Assembly (NCBI GenBank): GCA_009996675.1
Contig: JAACZQ010000038.1
Location: 1-54,166 of the forward strand
Reading direction: 5' to 3'
DNA from: Chitinophagaceae bacterium
GTDB lineage: Bacteria > Bacteroidota > Bacteroidia > Chitinophagales > Chitinophagaceae
Length of the DNA stretch: 54,166 nucleotides
Shown here: piece by piece, positions 35,637-42,651 of the stretch
How positions within the stretch are numbered: position 1 is the first letter of the stretch
Layout of the letters: every line of letters begins with the position of its first letter
Program-made: the position numbers and the translations under genes
Notes under the pieces: model-generated
Seen by the model: only the letters and a program-made list of their open reading frames with translations
What the model was told of the DNA's origin: nothing
Database searches by the model: none

Positions 35637-35987
35637 ATGAAATTTATTACCGCACTTGCATTAACCATACTGCTGGGTTTTGCTTTGGGTTTATACGGAC
35701 AATTACCCTGGTGGTCCTATGCCATCAGTTCGCTGGTAGTAGCCATCACCATACACCAGAAGCCCGGTAAAGCATTCCTGGCCGGATTCCTGGGTATGTT
35801 TTTATTATGGTCCGTACTCGCTTTTATGAAAGACAATGCCAATGAACACCTGCTGGCCACCAAAGTGGCTCAGATATTACCCCTGGGCGGCTCTTACTGG
35901 GTACTGATCCTGCTCACGGGTGTGTTGGGCGGACTGGTATCCGGACTGGCAGCATTAACCGGTAGTTTTGTACGGCAGTCGAAATAG
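35637..35987 (+). CDS. Small membrane protein of unknown function
   Basis: 116 residues with about four membrane helices (1-20, 26-40, 47-65 and 84-108) and short loops. The pattern KFITALALTILLGFALGLYGQLPWWSYAISSLVVAI is seen in small hypothetical Bacteroidota proteins. It lies 12 bases after the acylase stop and is probably cotranscribed with it. No function can be assigned. Confidence 0.75.
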   Translation: MKFITALALTILLGFALGLYGQLPWWSYAISSLVVAITIHQKPGKAFLAGFLGMFLLWSVLAFMKDNANEHLLATKVAQILPLGGSYWVLILLTGVLGGLVSGLAALTGSFVRQSK

Positions 35988-35995
35988 TGAATGGT

Positions 35996-36532
35996 TTAGT
36001 CCAGCGGGGTTTCCAGCAGTGACTGGTAAGCCTTAATGAATCCCGCGAAAGCTTCCTGCGTGGCCGGATCGGTGATCTGTCCCTCCAGATTTATTTTTCC
36101 TTTGATACCCTGTATGAGCAGGGTAGTAGCGGGTGTAAACCGGGCCATTACCGTTTGCATGATCAGTTGCAATTCCTCATGCCCTTTAACGCCATTGGCC
36201 GATGCAGTAATAATACCGGTAGGTTTGTTGGTGAATACAGTAGTGGCAATACACCATTCAATGGCATTTTTAAGCCCGCTGGGGATACTGAAAACATATT
36301 CAGGGGTGCAGATGATAATACCATCAGCCAGTTCAATGCTGCGCCTGAAATCGGAGATCAGGGGCGGGGTATTGTTAACCGATAATTCCGGATTAAAATG
36401 GGGCAGGGTTTTCAGGTCGTTGAAAATGCTGAGTTGCAAAATGCCCCGGGTCATTTCCCCCAATCGTTCAATCAGTCTCAGGTTGGAAGACTGTTCGCTG
36501 GCACTGCCATTGATGACGAATATATGTTTCAT
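35996..36532 (-). CDS. NADPH-dependent FMN reductase-family flavoprotein
   Basis: 178 residues with a flavodoxin-like fold. N-terminal phosphate loop IFVINGSASEQSSNLRLIERL, followed by DGIIICTPEYVFSIPSGLKNAIEW, the strongly conserved PEY...P.LKNAI(E/D)W signature of the family, and KPTGIITASANG. Members reduce FMN, azo dyes, quinones or chromate; the substrate here is unknown. It is convergent with the small membrane gene. The A+T-rich noncoding stretch begins just upstream of its start. Confidence 0.92.
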   Translation of the reverse strand: MKHIFVINGSASEQSSNLRLIERLGEMTRGILQLSIFNDLKTLPHFNPELSVNNTPPLISDFRRSIELADGIIICTPEYVFSIPSGLKNAIEWCIATTVFTNKPTGIITASANGVKGHEELQLIMQTVMARFTPATTLLIQGIKGKINLEGQITDPATQEAFAGFIKAYQSLLETPLD

Positions 36533-37039
36533 ATAGCCAGTTTCCGCAGGTGATCTGCGCTTTTGGAAAGTTCGGCTGTAAAACTAAAACAAAGCGTCGG
36601 GATGTTGAACAAAGAGGGCTTTATTGGCTCAGGAGAAATCCAATGTCAATCTTTTCAGCATCATCGCTTCAGTGTTGTTTAAACTTAAATGCACTGCGAC
36701 GGTGAAAAGAAATCTACTGGTAGGCAGATATTTACGGCTATCCTTTACTGACAGTTGGTTCGGAAACGGTATGTTTTGTAAATACGCTTTTCACCTGCTT
36801 CCAGTTGCTGAAAACTGCAGTAAACAATAAGTCAAGAATTGCTTCCATAATAGCGCTGTTTAAAGCCTGATGAAGATACAAAATTTGGATAATATGGTAT
36901 CTGTATTCAAAAATTGGCTACACAGCATTGCTGATAGCCGCTTATTAGAACAATTAATGGGGTATAAAGTCTGCAGTTAATGAACGATTGACTGTGGCCA
37001 GCTGTATGGACCCCTATTAGTAACAGAATAGGAGGGCGG
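36533..37039. other. A+T-rich intergenic stretch without a convincing gene
   Basis: About 500 bases between the start of the FMN reductase gene and the stop of the methyltransferase gene. No frame has protein-like composition over any length. The longest plus-strand frame (36624-36830) starts with TTG and has no family resemblance. A 36-codon minus-strand frame is listed separately with low confidence. I see no repeats, tRNA or mobile-element ends. It marks the left edge of the A+T-richer segment. Confidence 0.6.
36738..36848 (-). CDS. Possible small protein (36 residues)
   Basis: An ATG-initiated frame on the minus strand encodes MEAILDLLFTAVFSNWKQVK and ends in TVSEPTVSKG. The first half is an amphipathic or hydrophobic helix with a basic middle, similar in style to small membrane-active peptides. 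No ribosome-binding site or promoter motif stands out. It is listed only because the surrounding 500 bases are otherwise unexplained; it may well be chance. Confidence 0.2.
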   Translation of the reverse strand: MEAILDLLFTAVFSNWKQVKSVFTKHTVSEPTVSKG

Positions 37040-37879
37040 TTAGCTGTTTTTTTGAGCGATCAGCAGTAATCCGTTTCCGGAACGGATTGGTAACAGAAAA
37101 TCCAGTAGCATGCATAAAAGGATAAAAGGATAGATGAACACGGATAACAATGCGACAAGCAGGCGGATGGGTAATGCTGCGTTAACAATTAATAATGTGC
37201 AGGAATTAAATAATTCATTGCTCAGGATTCCGAAAAAACCATAGGTAGCTGTTCTGTTGATGATGGTGAAATTTGCCTGCTGCAGCAATGAGCGAACAGC
37301 CTCTTCGGTATAGATACGTTTTCTGTCCTGTACAGATTCGTAGTTGGGATAAGATTTCATCAACTGCTGATAAAAGGAGAGGATGCCCCGGTTATTGTCA
37401 GGAACATACAAGAGAAATTTTCCCTGGTCAGACAGGGAATCGTGCATGACTTCAATGGCTTTCTGATCATCGGCTATGTATTGTAAAACACCCACACAAA
37501 TGATTAAATCGTATGGTGCATCTGCCGGCATTGATTCTATGGAGGAATGTAAGATGGTGGTGTTGTTCAATTTTTTCCTGGCTATATAACTATTGCAAAG
37601 GGCTATATTTTGTTCATTTTTATCTACGCCTACAAAACGACGATTGGGATAGGCGGTTGCATACGGGAAAAGATATTGACCTTCCCCGCAACCTACATCC
37701 AGCATGCGGTTAATATTGGTGCTTCTGCTTAATAGTTTAGATAGCCGGCTGGTTATATACCATTTTCTCAATTGAGTTAAGTAGCTCAGCAGGTAGATAA
37801 CAGAAAGTAGTTGGGGCCTTTTCAGTAACCAGTTGGGGTGATGGTGGGTAAATATGGGCGAGTACTTGCTCTCTTGCAT
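37040..37879 (-). CDS. Class I SAM-dependent methyltransferase with C-terminal membrane segment
   Basis: 279 residues. SAM-binding motif I is MLDVGCGEGQYLFPYA; the acidic end of strand 2 is FVGVDKNEQNIALCNSYI; motif post-I/II is YDLIICVGVLQYIADDQKAIEVMHDSLSDQGKFLLYVPDNN. The C-terminal 60 residues (SCTLLIVNAALPIRLLVALLSVFIYPFILLCMLLDFLL) form one or two membrane helices, so the enzyme is probably membrane-bound and may act on a lipid or envelope precursor (inference). Composition is more A+T-rich than the flanking genes. Confidence 0.88.
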   Translation of the reverse strand: MQESKYSPIFTHHHPNWLLKRPQLLSVIYLLSYLTQLRKWYITSRLSKLLSRSTNINRMLDVGCGEGQYLFPYATAYPNRRFVGVDKNEQNIALCNSYIARKKLNNTTILHSSIESMPADAPYDLIICVGVLQYIADDQKAIEVMHDSLSDQGKFLLYVPDNNRGILSFYQQLMKSYPNYESVQDRKRIYTEEAVRSLLQQANFTIINRTATYGFFGILSNELFNSCTLLIVNAALPIRLLVALLSVFIYPFILLCMLLDFLLPIRSGNGLLLIAQKNS

Positions 37880-38019
37880 GGTTCAGTAGGCTGCAAAATA
37901 GGATAAATTCAGCCACCCAGGAACTGTATTGCGGTTAGCAAATTGACCTACCTATTTTTTAAAGTGGTCAAATTCTGCCACTTTAGAATTGGGTTCTTGA
38001 TTTGTTCCCATGAATCTAA

Positions 38020-38049
38020 CTTCAGGAAAGTTCAACAACTTTCCTGAAG
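38020..38049 (-). terminator. Hairpin downstream of the VOC gene
   Basis: A 13-bp perfect stem (38020-38032 with 38037-38049, arm CTTCAGGAAAGTT) closes the loop CAAC. It lies 12 bases beyond the VOC stop codon. There is no T run after it on the minus strand, so it may be a 3'-end stabiliser or a rho-assisted stop rather than a classic terminator. Confidence 0.55.
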
Positions 38050-38061
38050 CTGTGGGGTAAC

Positions 38062-38418
38062 TTAAATACTTTCTCCAAAAGTAAGCAGGTTGTTGTCCGG
38101 GTCAAGCATTGCGAATTCTTTTTGCCCCCAAGGTTTTGTTTGCAAATGTCCCGCCGGATGAATAGGGTTGTGATTGTCTAACATAACCTGATAGAGTGCT
38201 TCAATATTGTTTGTTCGAATATATACCTGCCCATAGTTTTCTTTCGGATCAAGATCTTTGAACTCAAAGAAATGAATTTCTGCGTTGTCTTTTTTTACCA
38301 ACAAGTAGTTGTCAAAGTCTGCACTTCCTATATCAGTAAAGCCCAATTGTGTTACATAGAAGTCTCTTGTTTTGGCTTTACTGCGCATGGGAAGTTTGGG
38401 AATAATTGATGTGAGCAT
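38062..38418 (-). CDS. VOC-family (glyoxalase/bleomycin-resistance-like) protein
   Basis: 118 residues from ATG 38418; the frame is open to 38484 but family proteins start with a segment like MLTSIIPKLPMRSKAKTRDFYV. The fold shows YVTQLGFTDIGSADFDNYLLVKKDNAEIHFFEF, then YGQVYIRTNNIEALYQ and GQKEFAMLDPDNNLLTFGES. This short form is closest to bleomycin-resistance-like proteins, which bind and sequester drugs, but the ligand is unknown. It lies 62 bases downstream of a Crp/Fnr-type regulator on the same strand. Confidence 0.85.
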   Translation of the reverse strand: MLTSIIPKLPMRSKAKTRDFYVTQLGFTDIGSADFDNYLLVKKDNAEIHFFEFKDLDPKENYGQVYIRTNNIEALYQVMLDNHNPIHPAGHLQTKPWGQKEFAMLDPDNNLLTFGESI

Positions 38419-38480
38419 ACTGTTTTTTTGCAAAGATGACAGCTTGTTTGGAAACAGGCACTTGATTGAAATCAGTAAAT

Positions 38481-39029
38481 TCAATAGTTGGCTCTCACCC
38501 TGCTTAAGGTTTCAGGAGCAATTTTCAGGTAGGAAGCAATCATTTTAACAGGGAATACGGTTGTCAACTGCGGTTTAACCTTGTTTATGTAGTTGTATTT
38601 TTCATTTGGCTTAAGCGAGTTGTCAAATAGGAAGGTTCTGTTTGCAGATTGGTTCAGGATCTTCCCAAATTGTAAAAAAGATTGTGATTGTGCGCAAAGG
38701 CAATGAAAATTGCTCAAGCTCAGCTCAAGGATGGTTGATTTAGAAAAGGCTTTGATGGTAGTAGTGGAGGGTGCTTGTGCTGTTAAACTTTGTTGGTTGA
38801 ACATCCATTCGTTTTCTGTATGCAAGTCAATAATGATTTCGTCAATATCCTGGGTTTGAAACTGTGAAAATGAACCCGATAAAATGTAGTAAAATGATTG
38901 ACAAATCTCACCTTCATTCAATAGCACTTCATTTTTAGTCAATGACTTTCTTACGGTATGTTTTTCAAATAGTTGTTTGTCAAAACTTGTGAATTGTCCT
39001 ACACCGTCTAAAATTTCTTGTGTTGTCAT
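38481..39029 (-). CDS. Crp/Fnr-family transcriptional regulator
   Basis: 182 residues from ATG 39029. The cyclic-nucleotide-binding-like beta-roll covers about 15-120 (VRKSLTKNEVLLNEGEICQSFYYILSGSFSQFQ, NEWMFNQQSLTAQAPSTTTIKAFSKSTILELSL). The C-terminal helix-turn-helix is KMIASYLKIAPETLSRVRANY, ending the protein directly after the recognition helix, as in many Bacteroidota members. It lacks the full set of cAMP contacts, so the signal is unknown. It probably controls the VOC gene next to it. Its composition is notably A+T-rich. Confidence 0.88.
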   Translation of the reverse strand: MTTQEILDGVGQFTSFDKQLFEKHTVRKSLTKNEVLLNEGEICQSFYYILSGSFSQFQTQDIDEIIIDLHTENEWMFNQQSLTAQAPSTTTIKAFSKSTILELSLSNFHCLCAQSQSFLQFGKILNQSANRTFLFDNSLKPNEKYNYINKVKPQLTTVFPVKMIASYLKIAPETLSRVRANY

Positions 39030-39095
39030 TACGCTTTGTCTCAAGACGATTCAATTTAGGGTATCACTTAATGGTTGCAGCTAATTGGTGAATAG

Positions 39096-39113
39096 TCAAG
39101 CCCGGATTTCGTA
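39096..39113. repeat. Repeated word TCAAGCCCGGATTTCGTA
   Basis: 16 of 18 bases match 33066-33083, six kilobases away, in the same orientation. Confidence 0.7.
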
Positions 39114-39290
39114 TACCCGTAAATGTAAATAGTTATCTGATCATCTCAAGCTGGTTGAATAATGTTTCCAAGAAAGCACTGAATAGATGGTATACCGCTG
39201 TGTTATTCAGTGTCTTCAGTTGCAATACCATCCTTTCAAAGCAAAATCGCCAAACATAAAATGCTCATTTTAAGCGACTTGTGGCTTATC

Positions 39291-39345
39291 ACTCCGATGC
39301 AAGTCCGATACAAGTCCGTTACAAGTCCGATGCCCCTCCGATGAT
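39291..39345. repeat. 11-bp tandem array (five units)
   Basis: Units in order: ACTCCGATGCA, AGTCCGATACA, AGTCCGTTACA, AGTCCGATGCC, CCTCCGATGAT. The TCCG core is fixed in all five, so the period is close to one turn of the DNA helix. Confidence 0.85.
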
Positions 39346-39560
39346 CCCATACTGGTCCCCTATCAACCCTACGTGTTTCTCCCGACCATCCCCCGACCAT
39401 TCCCATACTGTAAGATTATGATACTAAGGGGGTTCCGGTATCCCACCACGCTATTTACCGCTCATTCATCGAACACAACCGATGAACAACCGATGAATCA
39501 GCGCTCCGTGTGCGGTCCGTCTAAGGTCAGTGTACGAGGGATAGAAAGCTTTGGGTTGAT

Positions 39561-39588
39561 GTCAGATCGCAGATGTCAGATGTCAGAT
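39561..39588. repeat. Heptamer tandem array, unit nnCAGAT
   Basis: Four units: GTCAGAT, CGCAGAT, GTCAGAT, GTCAGAT. This is the reverse-complement form of the array at 33087. Confidence 0.9.
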
Positions 39589-39612
39589 ATGGAGGGAAGT
39601 TTGATTTTTCGA

Positions 39613-39645
39613 CTTGTCCACCATAGCTTCAGCGAAGGTGGATGT
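39613..39645. repeat. REP-like hairpin 1
   Basis: TCCAC (39617-39621) pairs with GTGGA (39638-39642), and inside it CTTC pairs with GAAG around AGC, with a bulge. The flanks CTTG...TGT match hairpin 2 when read on the opposite strand. Confidence 0.6.
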
Positions 39646-39690
39646 TTGAATTTTTGATCTTTGATTTTTTGATTGAGGACAGTGAGTAGT
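39644..39690. repeat. 47-bp direct repeat, copy 1
   Basis: Identical to 39724-39770 except at one position (T39674 versus G39754), offset exactly 80 bases. It contains the T-rich part TTTGAATTTTTGATCTTTGA and the part GAGGACAGTGAGTAGT. Confidence 0.9.
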
Positions 39691-39695
39691 TTTAT

Positions 39696-39723
39696 GTCAG
39701 ATCGCAGATGTTAGGTGTCAGAA
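39696..39723. repeat. Heptamer tandem array, partly degenerate
   Basis: GTCAGAT, CGCAGAT, then GTTAGGT and GTCAGAA. It has the same unit order as 39561-39588, with two decayed units. Confidence 0.8.
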
Positions 39724-39770
39724 GTTTGAATTTTTGATCTTTGATTTTTTGATGGAGGACAGTGAGTAGT
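39724..39770. repeat. 47-bp direct repeat, copy 2
   Basis: Second copy of the 47-bp repeat. Its last 7 bases start a further heptamer array. Confidence 0.9.
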
Positions 39771-39791
39771 GAGTAGTCAGTAGTGAGTGTG
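39764..39791. repeat. Heptamer tandem array, unit GAGTAGT
   Basis: Units GAGTAGT, GAGTAGT, CAGTAGT, GAGTGTG: a different sequence with the same 7-bp period. Confidence 0.85.
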
Positions 39792-39800
39792 TATCACCTA

Positions 39801-39822
39801 ACATCCGCCTCAGGCGGACAAG
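39801..39822. repeat. REP-like hairpin 2
   Basis: TCCGCC (39804-39809) pairs with GGCGGA (39813-39818) around TCA. Outer bases ACA and CAAG are shared with hairpin 1 in inverted orientation. Confidence 0.65.
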
Positions 39823-39825
39823 CTC

Positions 39826-39846
39826 TCACACCTCACACCTAACCCC
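39826..39846. repeat. Heptamer tandem array, unit TCACACC
   Basis: Units TCACACC, TCACACC and the degenerate TAACCCC, again at 7-bp spacing. Confidence 0.75.
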
Positions 39847-39905
39847 TAATACGCCAACAGCCAATAGCTAAAGTTGTTGGTCAGCGACACAACAACGGCG
39901 GGGAA

Positions 39906-39934
39906 ATCAAAAATTCAAAGATCAAAAATTCAAA
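39906..39934. repeat. Inverted partial third copy of the T-rich repeat
   Basis: The reverse complement matches 28 of 29 bases of 39645-39673. It is followed by the heptamer array at 39943, also inverted relative to the upstream arrays. Confidence 0.85.
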
Positions 39935-39942
39935 GATTTGAG

Positions 39943-39977
39943 ATCTGAGATCTGACATCTGCGATCTGCGATCTGCC
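39943..39977. repeat. Heptamer tandem array, unit ATCTGnn
   Basis: Five units: ATCTGAG, ATCTGAC, ATCTGCG, ATCTGCG, ATCTGCC. Same orientation as the array at 33087. Confidence 0.9.
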
Positions 39978-40083
39978 CTCCGTCCTCCGCTTTTTCATTA
40001 ATTATTCGTTAAAGCAAAGCGAATCACAGCCGATATCCTTGGAAACTTTTGACCGGCGCTTATTTTCGTTCTAAGTATTGTTT

Positions 40084-42549
40084 ATGAGAAAACTAATCCT
40101 GGGAGCTCTTTCACTGGTATGGGTATGTTGTCTGCAGGCGCAGAACCTGAGTGGCTATGTAAAAGACGCGCAGGGAAACCTGCTTGCTTTTTCTTCCATC
40201 CTCATCAAAGGCACCACCCGCGGGGTATCGGCCAATGCCAAGGGTTTTTACAGCATGAGCCTGGAGCCCGGGTCTTATACATTGGTTTGTCAGTATATCG
40301 GCTTCCAGGCCCAGGAAAAGACCATCCGTATTGCCAACCAGGCGGTCCAGCTGGATTTTGTACTAGAGCCCCAGCGTTATGACCTGAAGGAAGTGGTGGT
40401 GCGTACCGGCGGGGAAGACCCGGCTTATCCCATCATCCGCAAAGCCATCGCTAAAAGACCCGATTACCTGTATGAGATCAAAAAATTTACGGCTGAAGTA
40501 TACATCAAGGGACAGCTGCAGTTGCGGGATTATCCCAACCGGTTTTTCGGCAGGAAAATAACTTTCGACGACGGCGATTCCAGTAAAAAGAAAATGATCT
40601 TCCTGTCAGAAACCCTGGCCCGTTATTCGGTGGAAGCACCGGCCAAAGCCAAGGTAGAAGTACTGTCCACCAAAGTCAGCGGACGGAGTGGTGCTTTCGG
40701 CTTCAGTGATCCCGAACTCATTTCCTTTTATGAAAATATTGTACCCCTGGGCGACGGATTGAACCCGCGTGGATTTATATCACCCATCGCTGCCGGTGCA
40801 TTGAATTATTACCGCTATAAGTTTGAAGGGACTTTTTATGAAAACGGTAAAGAGATCAGCCGCATCCGCGTGATACCCAAAAGAAAATATGAGCCACTCT
40901 TCTCCGGATATATCAATATCATTGAAGATGAGTGGCGACTGCACAGCCTGCGTTTACAATTGCTGCGGGATCAGCAGATGCAGTTACTCGATTCCTTAAC
41001 CGTGGAGCAATTGTATGTGCCATCGGGTACGGTATGGGTGGTGAAAAACCAGGTGGTTTATCCCTCCGGTAAAATATTCGGATTCGATTTCTTCGGGAGT
41101 TTTGTACAGGTCTATGATCGCTACGATCTCAATCCCGCATTCGGTAAAAAATACTTCGATAATATCGTCCTGAAATTCTACGACAGCTCCAATAAAAAAA
41201 CTATGGCATACTGGGATAGTATCCGTCCCCTGCCATTGCTGCCGGAGGAACTCACCGATTACCGCAAGAAAGACAGTATTGAAAAAGTGCGGAATGATCC
41301 CCGGTATATGGATTCGGTGGATCGTAAACGGAATAAGTTTACCTTATCCGGACTGGTATTTACCGGACATTCCTTCACGCATCGCAAAAACAAAACCAGT
41401 CTGAGTGCCGAATCCCTGCTCAGCAGTTTAAACTACAATGTGGTGGAAGGGCCGGTGGTGAGTTATTCGCCGGTATGGCGAAAGCGTTTTGAGGGGAGGA
41501 GGTCCTTGCAAATAACCCCTTACCTGCGTTATGGGATTGCCAACCAGCATTTCAATGCATATGTAACCACGCGGTATACTTTTGGTAAAAAATATTTCAA
41601 CAGTGTATTTTTCTCGGCGGGGCGAAGGGTTACCCAGTTCAACAATGCACAACCGGTGGGTGCACGTAATAACAGCATTGCTACTTTGTTCTTTGAGAAC
41701 AATCACCTGAAAATTTATGAAGCCAATTTTCTGCGGCTGGGGTATAATGCCGGATTGGGTAAGGGTTTGACATTCTCGGCCAGTATCCAATACCAGGATC
41801 GTTTCCCATTGGAGAACCTGCAGGATCCGGTGTATTGGAAAGACCATCCCAACCGCAATTTCACACCCAATTATCCCACAGAGCTGGTGAATGTGAATAT
41901 GCAGCGCAACCAGGCGGCCATGGCCAACCTGGGACTGGTATGGCGGCCGGGAGGCAAGTATATTGAATTCCCGGATCGTACGGTGGGCATTGGTTCCAAG
42001 TATCCAACGGTATCCCTGAACCTCATACAGGGCGTAAGGGGTTTATTGGGCAGTGATGTGGATTATACCCGCTGGCGTGTGAGTGCCAACGATGAGCTGG
42101 AACTGAAGATGGGTGGCAATTTAAATTACCGGGTAGAAGCCGGAGGATTCCTGCGTAAGAACCAGGTATACCTGCCCGATTACCAGCACTTCATTGGCAA
42201 CCAAACCGTGGTAGCCGTAGATCCTTTGTCGGGCTTTCAACTGGCGCCCTATTATCGCTACAGCAATACGTCCACATTTTATACCACCCTGCATGCCGAG
42301 TATCACCTGAATGGCTTACTCACCAATAAAATTCCGGGCTTCCGCAAGTTCAACTGGTTCCTGGTATTGGGTGGTAGTTTCCTGCATGTAAAAGATGGCA
42401 AGAATTACGGAGAGGTTTCGGTGGGACTGGAAAATATCTTCAAACTGTTCCGCTTAGATTATGTGCGTGGGTATGAGCAGCATGGTCTGAACCTGCAGGG
42501 TATCCGTATTCACCTGCCCTTCTTCCTCGACCGCCGCCTGGAAGACTGA
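40084..42549 (+). CDS. DUF5686/carboxypeptidase-regulatory-like domain outer-membrane protein
   Basis: 821 residues from ATG 40084, giving the signal peptide MRKLILGALSLVWVCCLQAQ; a TTG two codons upstream is less likely. Residues 21-105 form a CarboxypepD_reg-like beta-sandwich (NLSGYVKDAQGNLLAFSSIL, TRGVSANAKGFYSMSLEPGSY). The DUF5686 part follows, with YPIIRKAIAKRPDYLYEIKKFTAEVYIKG, SRIRVIPKRKYEPLFSGYINI and YLDGKIFGFDFFGSF-like segments (here SGKIFGFDFFGSFVQVYD). The C-terminal half resembles an outer-membrane beta-barrel and ends in a run of short amphipathic strands. Function is unknown. It has no visible partner gene and sits after the repeat-rich region. Confidence 0.88.
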   Translation: MRKLILGALSLVWVCCLQAQNLSGYVKDAQGNLLAFSSILIKGTTRGVSANAKGFYSMSLEPGSYTLVCQYIGFQAQEKTIRIANQAVQLDFVLEPQRYDLKEVVVRTGGEDPAYPIIRKAIAKRPDYLYEIKKFTAEVYIKGQLQLRDYPNRFFGRKITFDDGDSSKKKMIFLSETLARYSVEAPAKAKVEVLSTKVSGRSGAFGFSDPELISFYENIVPLGDGLNPRGFISPIAAGALNYYRYKFEGTFYENGKEISRIRVIPKRKYEPLFSGYINIIEDEWRLHSLRLQLLRDQQMQLLDSLTVEQLYVPSGTVWVVKNQVVYPSGKIFGFDFFGSFVQVYDRYDLNPAFGKKYFDNIVLKFYDSSNKKTMAYWDSIRPLPLLPEELTDYRKKDSIEKVRNDPRYMDSVDRKRNKFTLSGLVFTGHSFTHRKNKTSLSAESLLSSLNYNVVEGPVVSYSPVWRKRFEGRRSLQITPYLRYGIANQHFNAYVTTRYTFGKKYFNSVFFSAGRRVTQFNNAQPVGARNNSIATLFFENNHLKIYEANFLRLGYNAGLGKGLTFSASIQYQDRFPLENLQDPVYWKDHPNRNFTPNYPTELVNVNMQRNQAAMANLGLVWRPGGKYIEFPDRTVGIGSKYPTVSLNLIQGVRGLLGSDVDYTRWRVSANDELELKMGGNLNYRVEAGGFLRKNQVYLPDYQHFIGNQTVVAVDPLSGFQLAPYYRYSNTSTFYTTLHAEYHLNGLLTNKIPGFRKFNWFLVLGGSFLHVKDGKNYGEVSVGLENIFKLFRLDYVRGYEQHGLNLQGIRIHLPFFLDRRLED

Positions 42550-42563
42550 TCCGGGTAATTTCG

Positions 42564-42571
42564 TATCTTTG
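42564..42571 (+). promoter_or_regulatory. -7 promoter motif TATCTTTG of trhO
   Basis: A perfect TAnnTTTG match followed by TACC, 14 bases after the DUF5686 stop and about 80 bases before the ATG at 42652. Confidence 0.5.
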
Positions 42572-42651
42572 TACCGATTTTGGCCACCCTGCAAGTGGCT
42601 CCATTGTTTCATGGAATATGCCTTCGGCATAGCAGAAATTGTAAAGAAAAC

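Larger units (their letters stand above)
39045..40083. other. Repeat-rich noncoding region of about 1 kb
   Basis: No gene is supported here. The region contains, in order, the repeated word at 39096, an 11-bp tandem array, short repeated words (CCCATACTG and CCCGACCAT twice each, AACCGATGAA twice), heptamer arrays, a 47-bp direct repeat with a partial inverted third copy, and two REP-like hairpins. Individual elements are listed separately. One frame (39373-39657) is open but is made of these repeats. Confidence 0.85.

Noticed and set aside
36624..36830. A 68-codon plus-strand frame near the FMN reductase gene
   Set aside because: It starts with TTG, has no promoter or family resemblance, and its composition matches noncoding surroundings.
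39373..39657. A 94-codon plus-strand frame in the repeat-rich region
   Set aside because: It reads through tandem repeats and hairpins, and its translation has no protein-like pattern.
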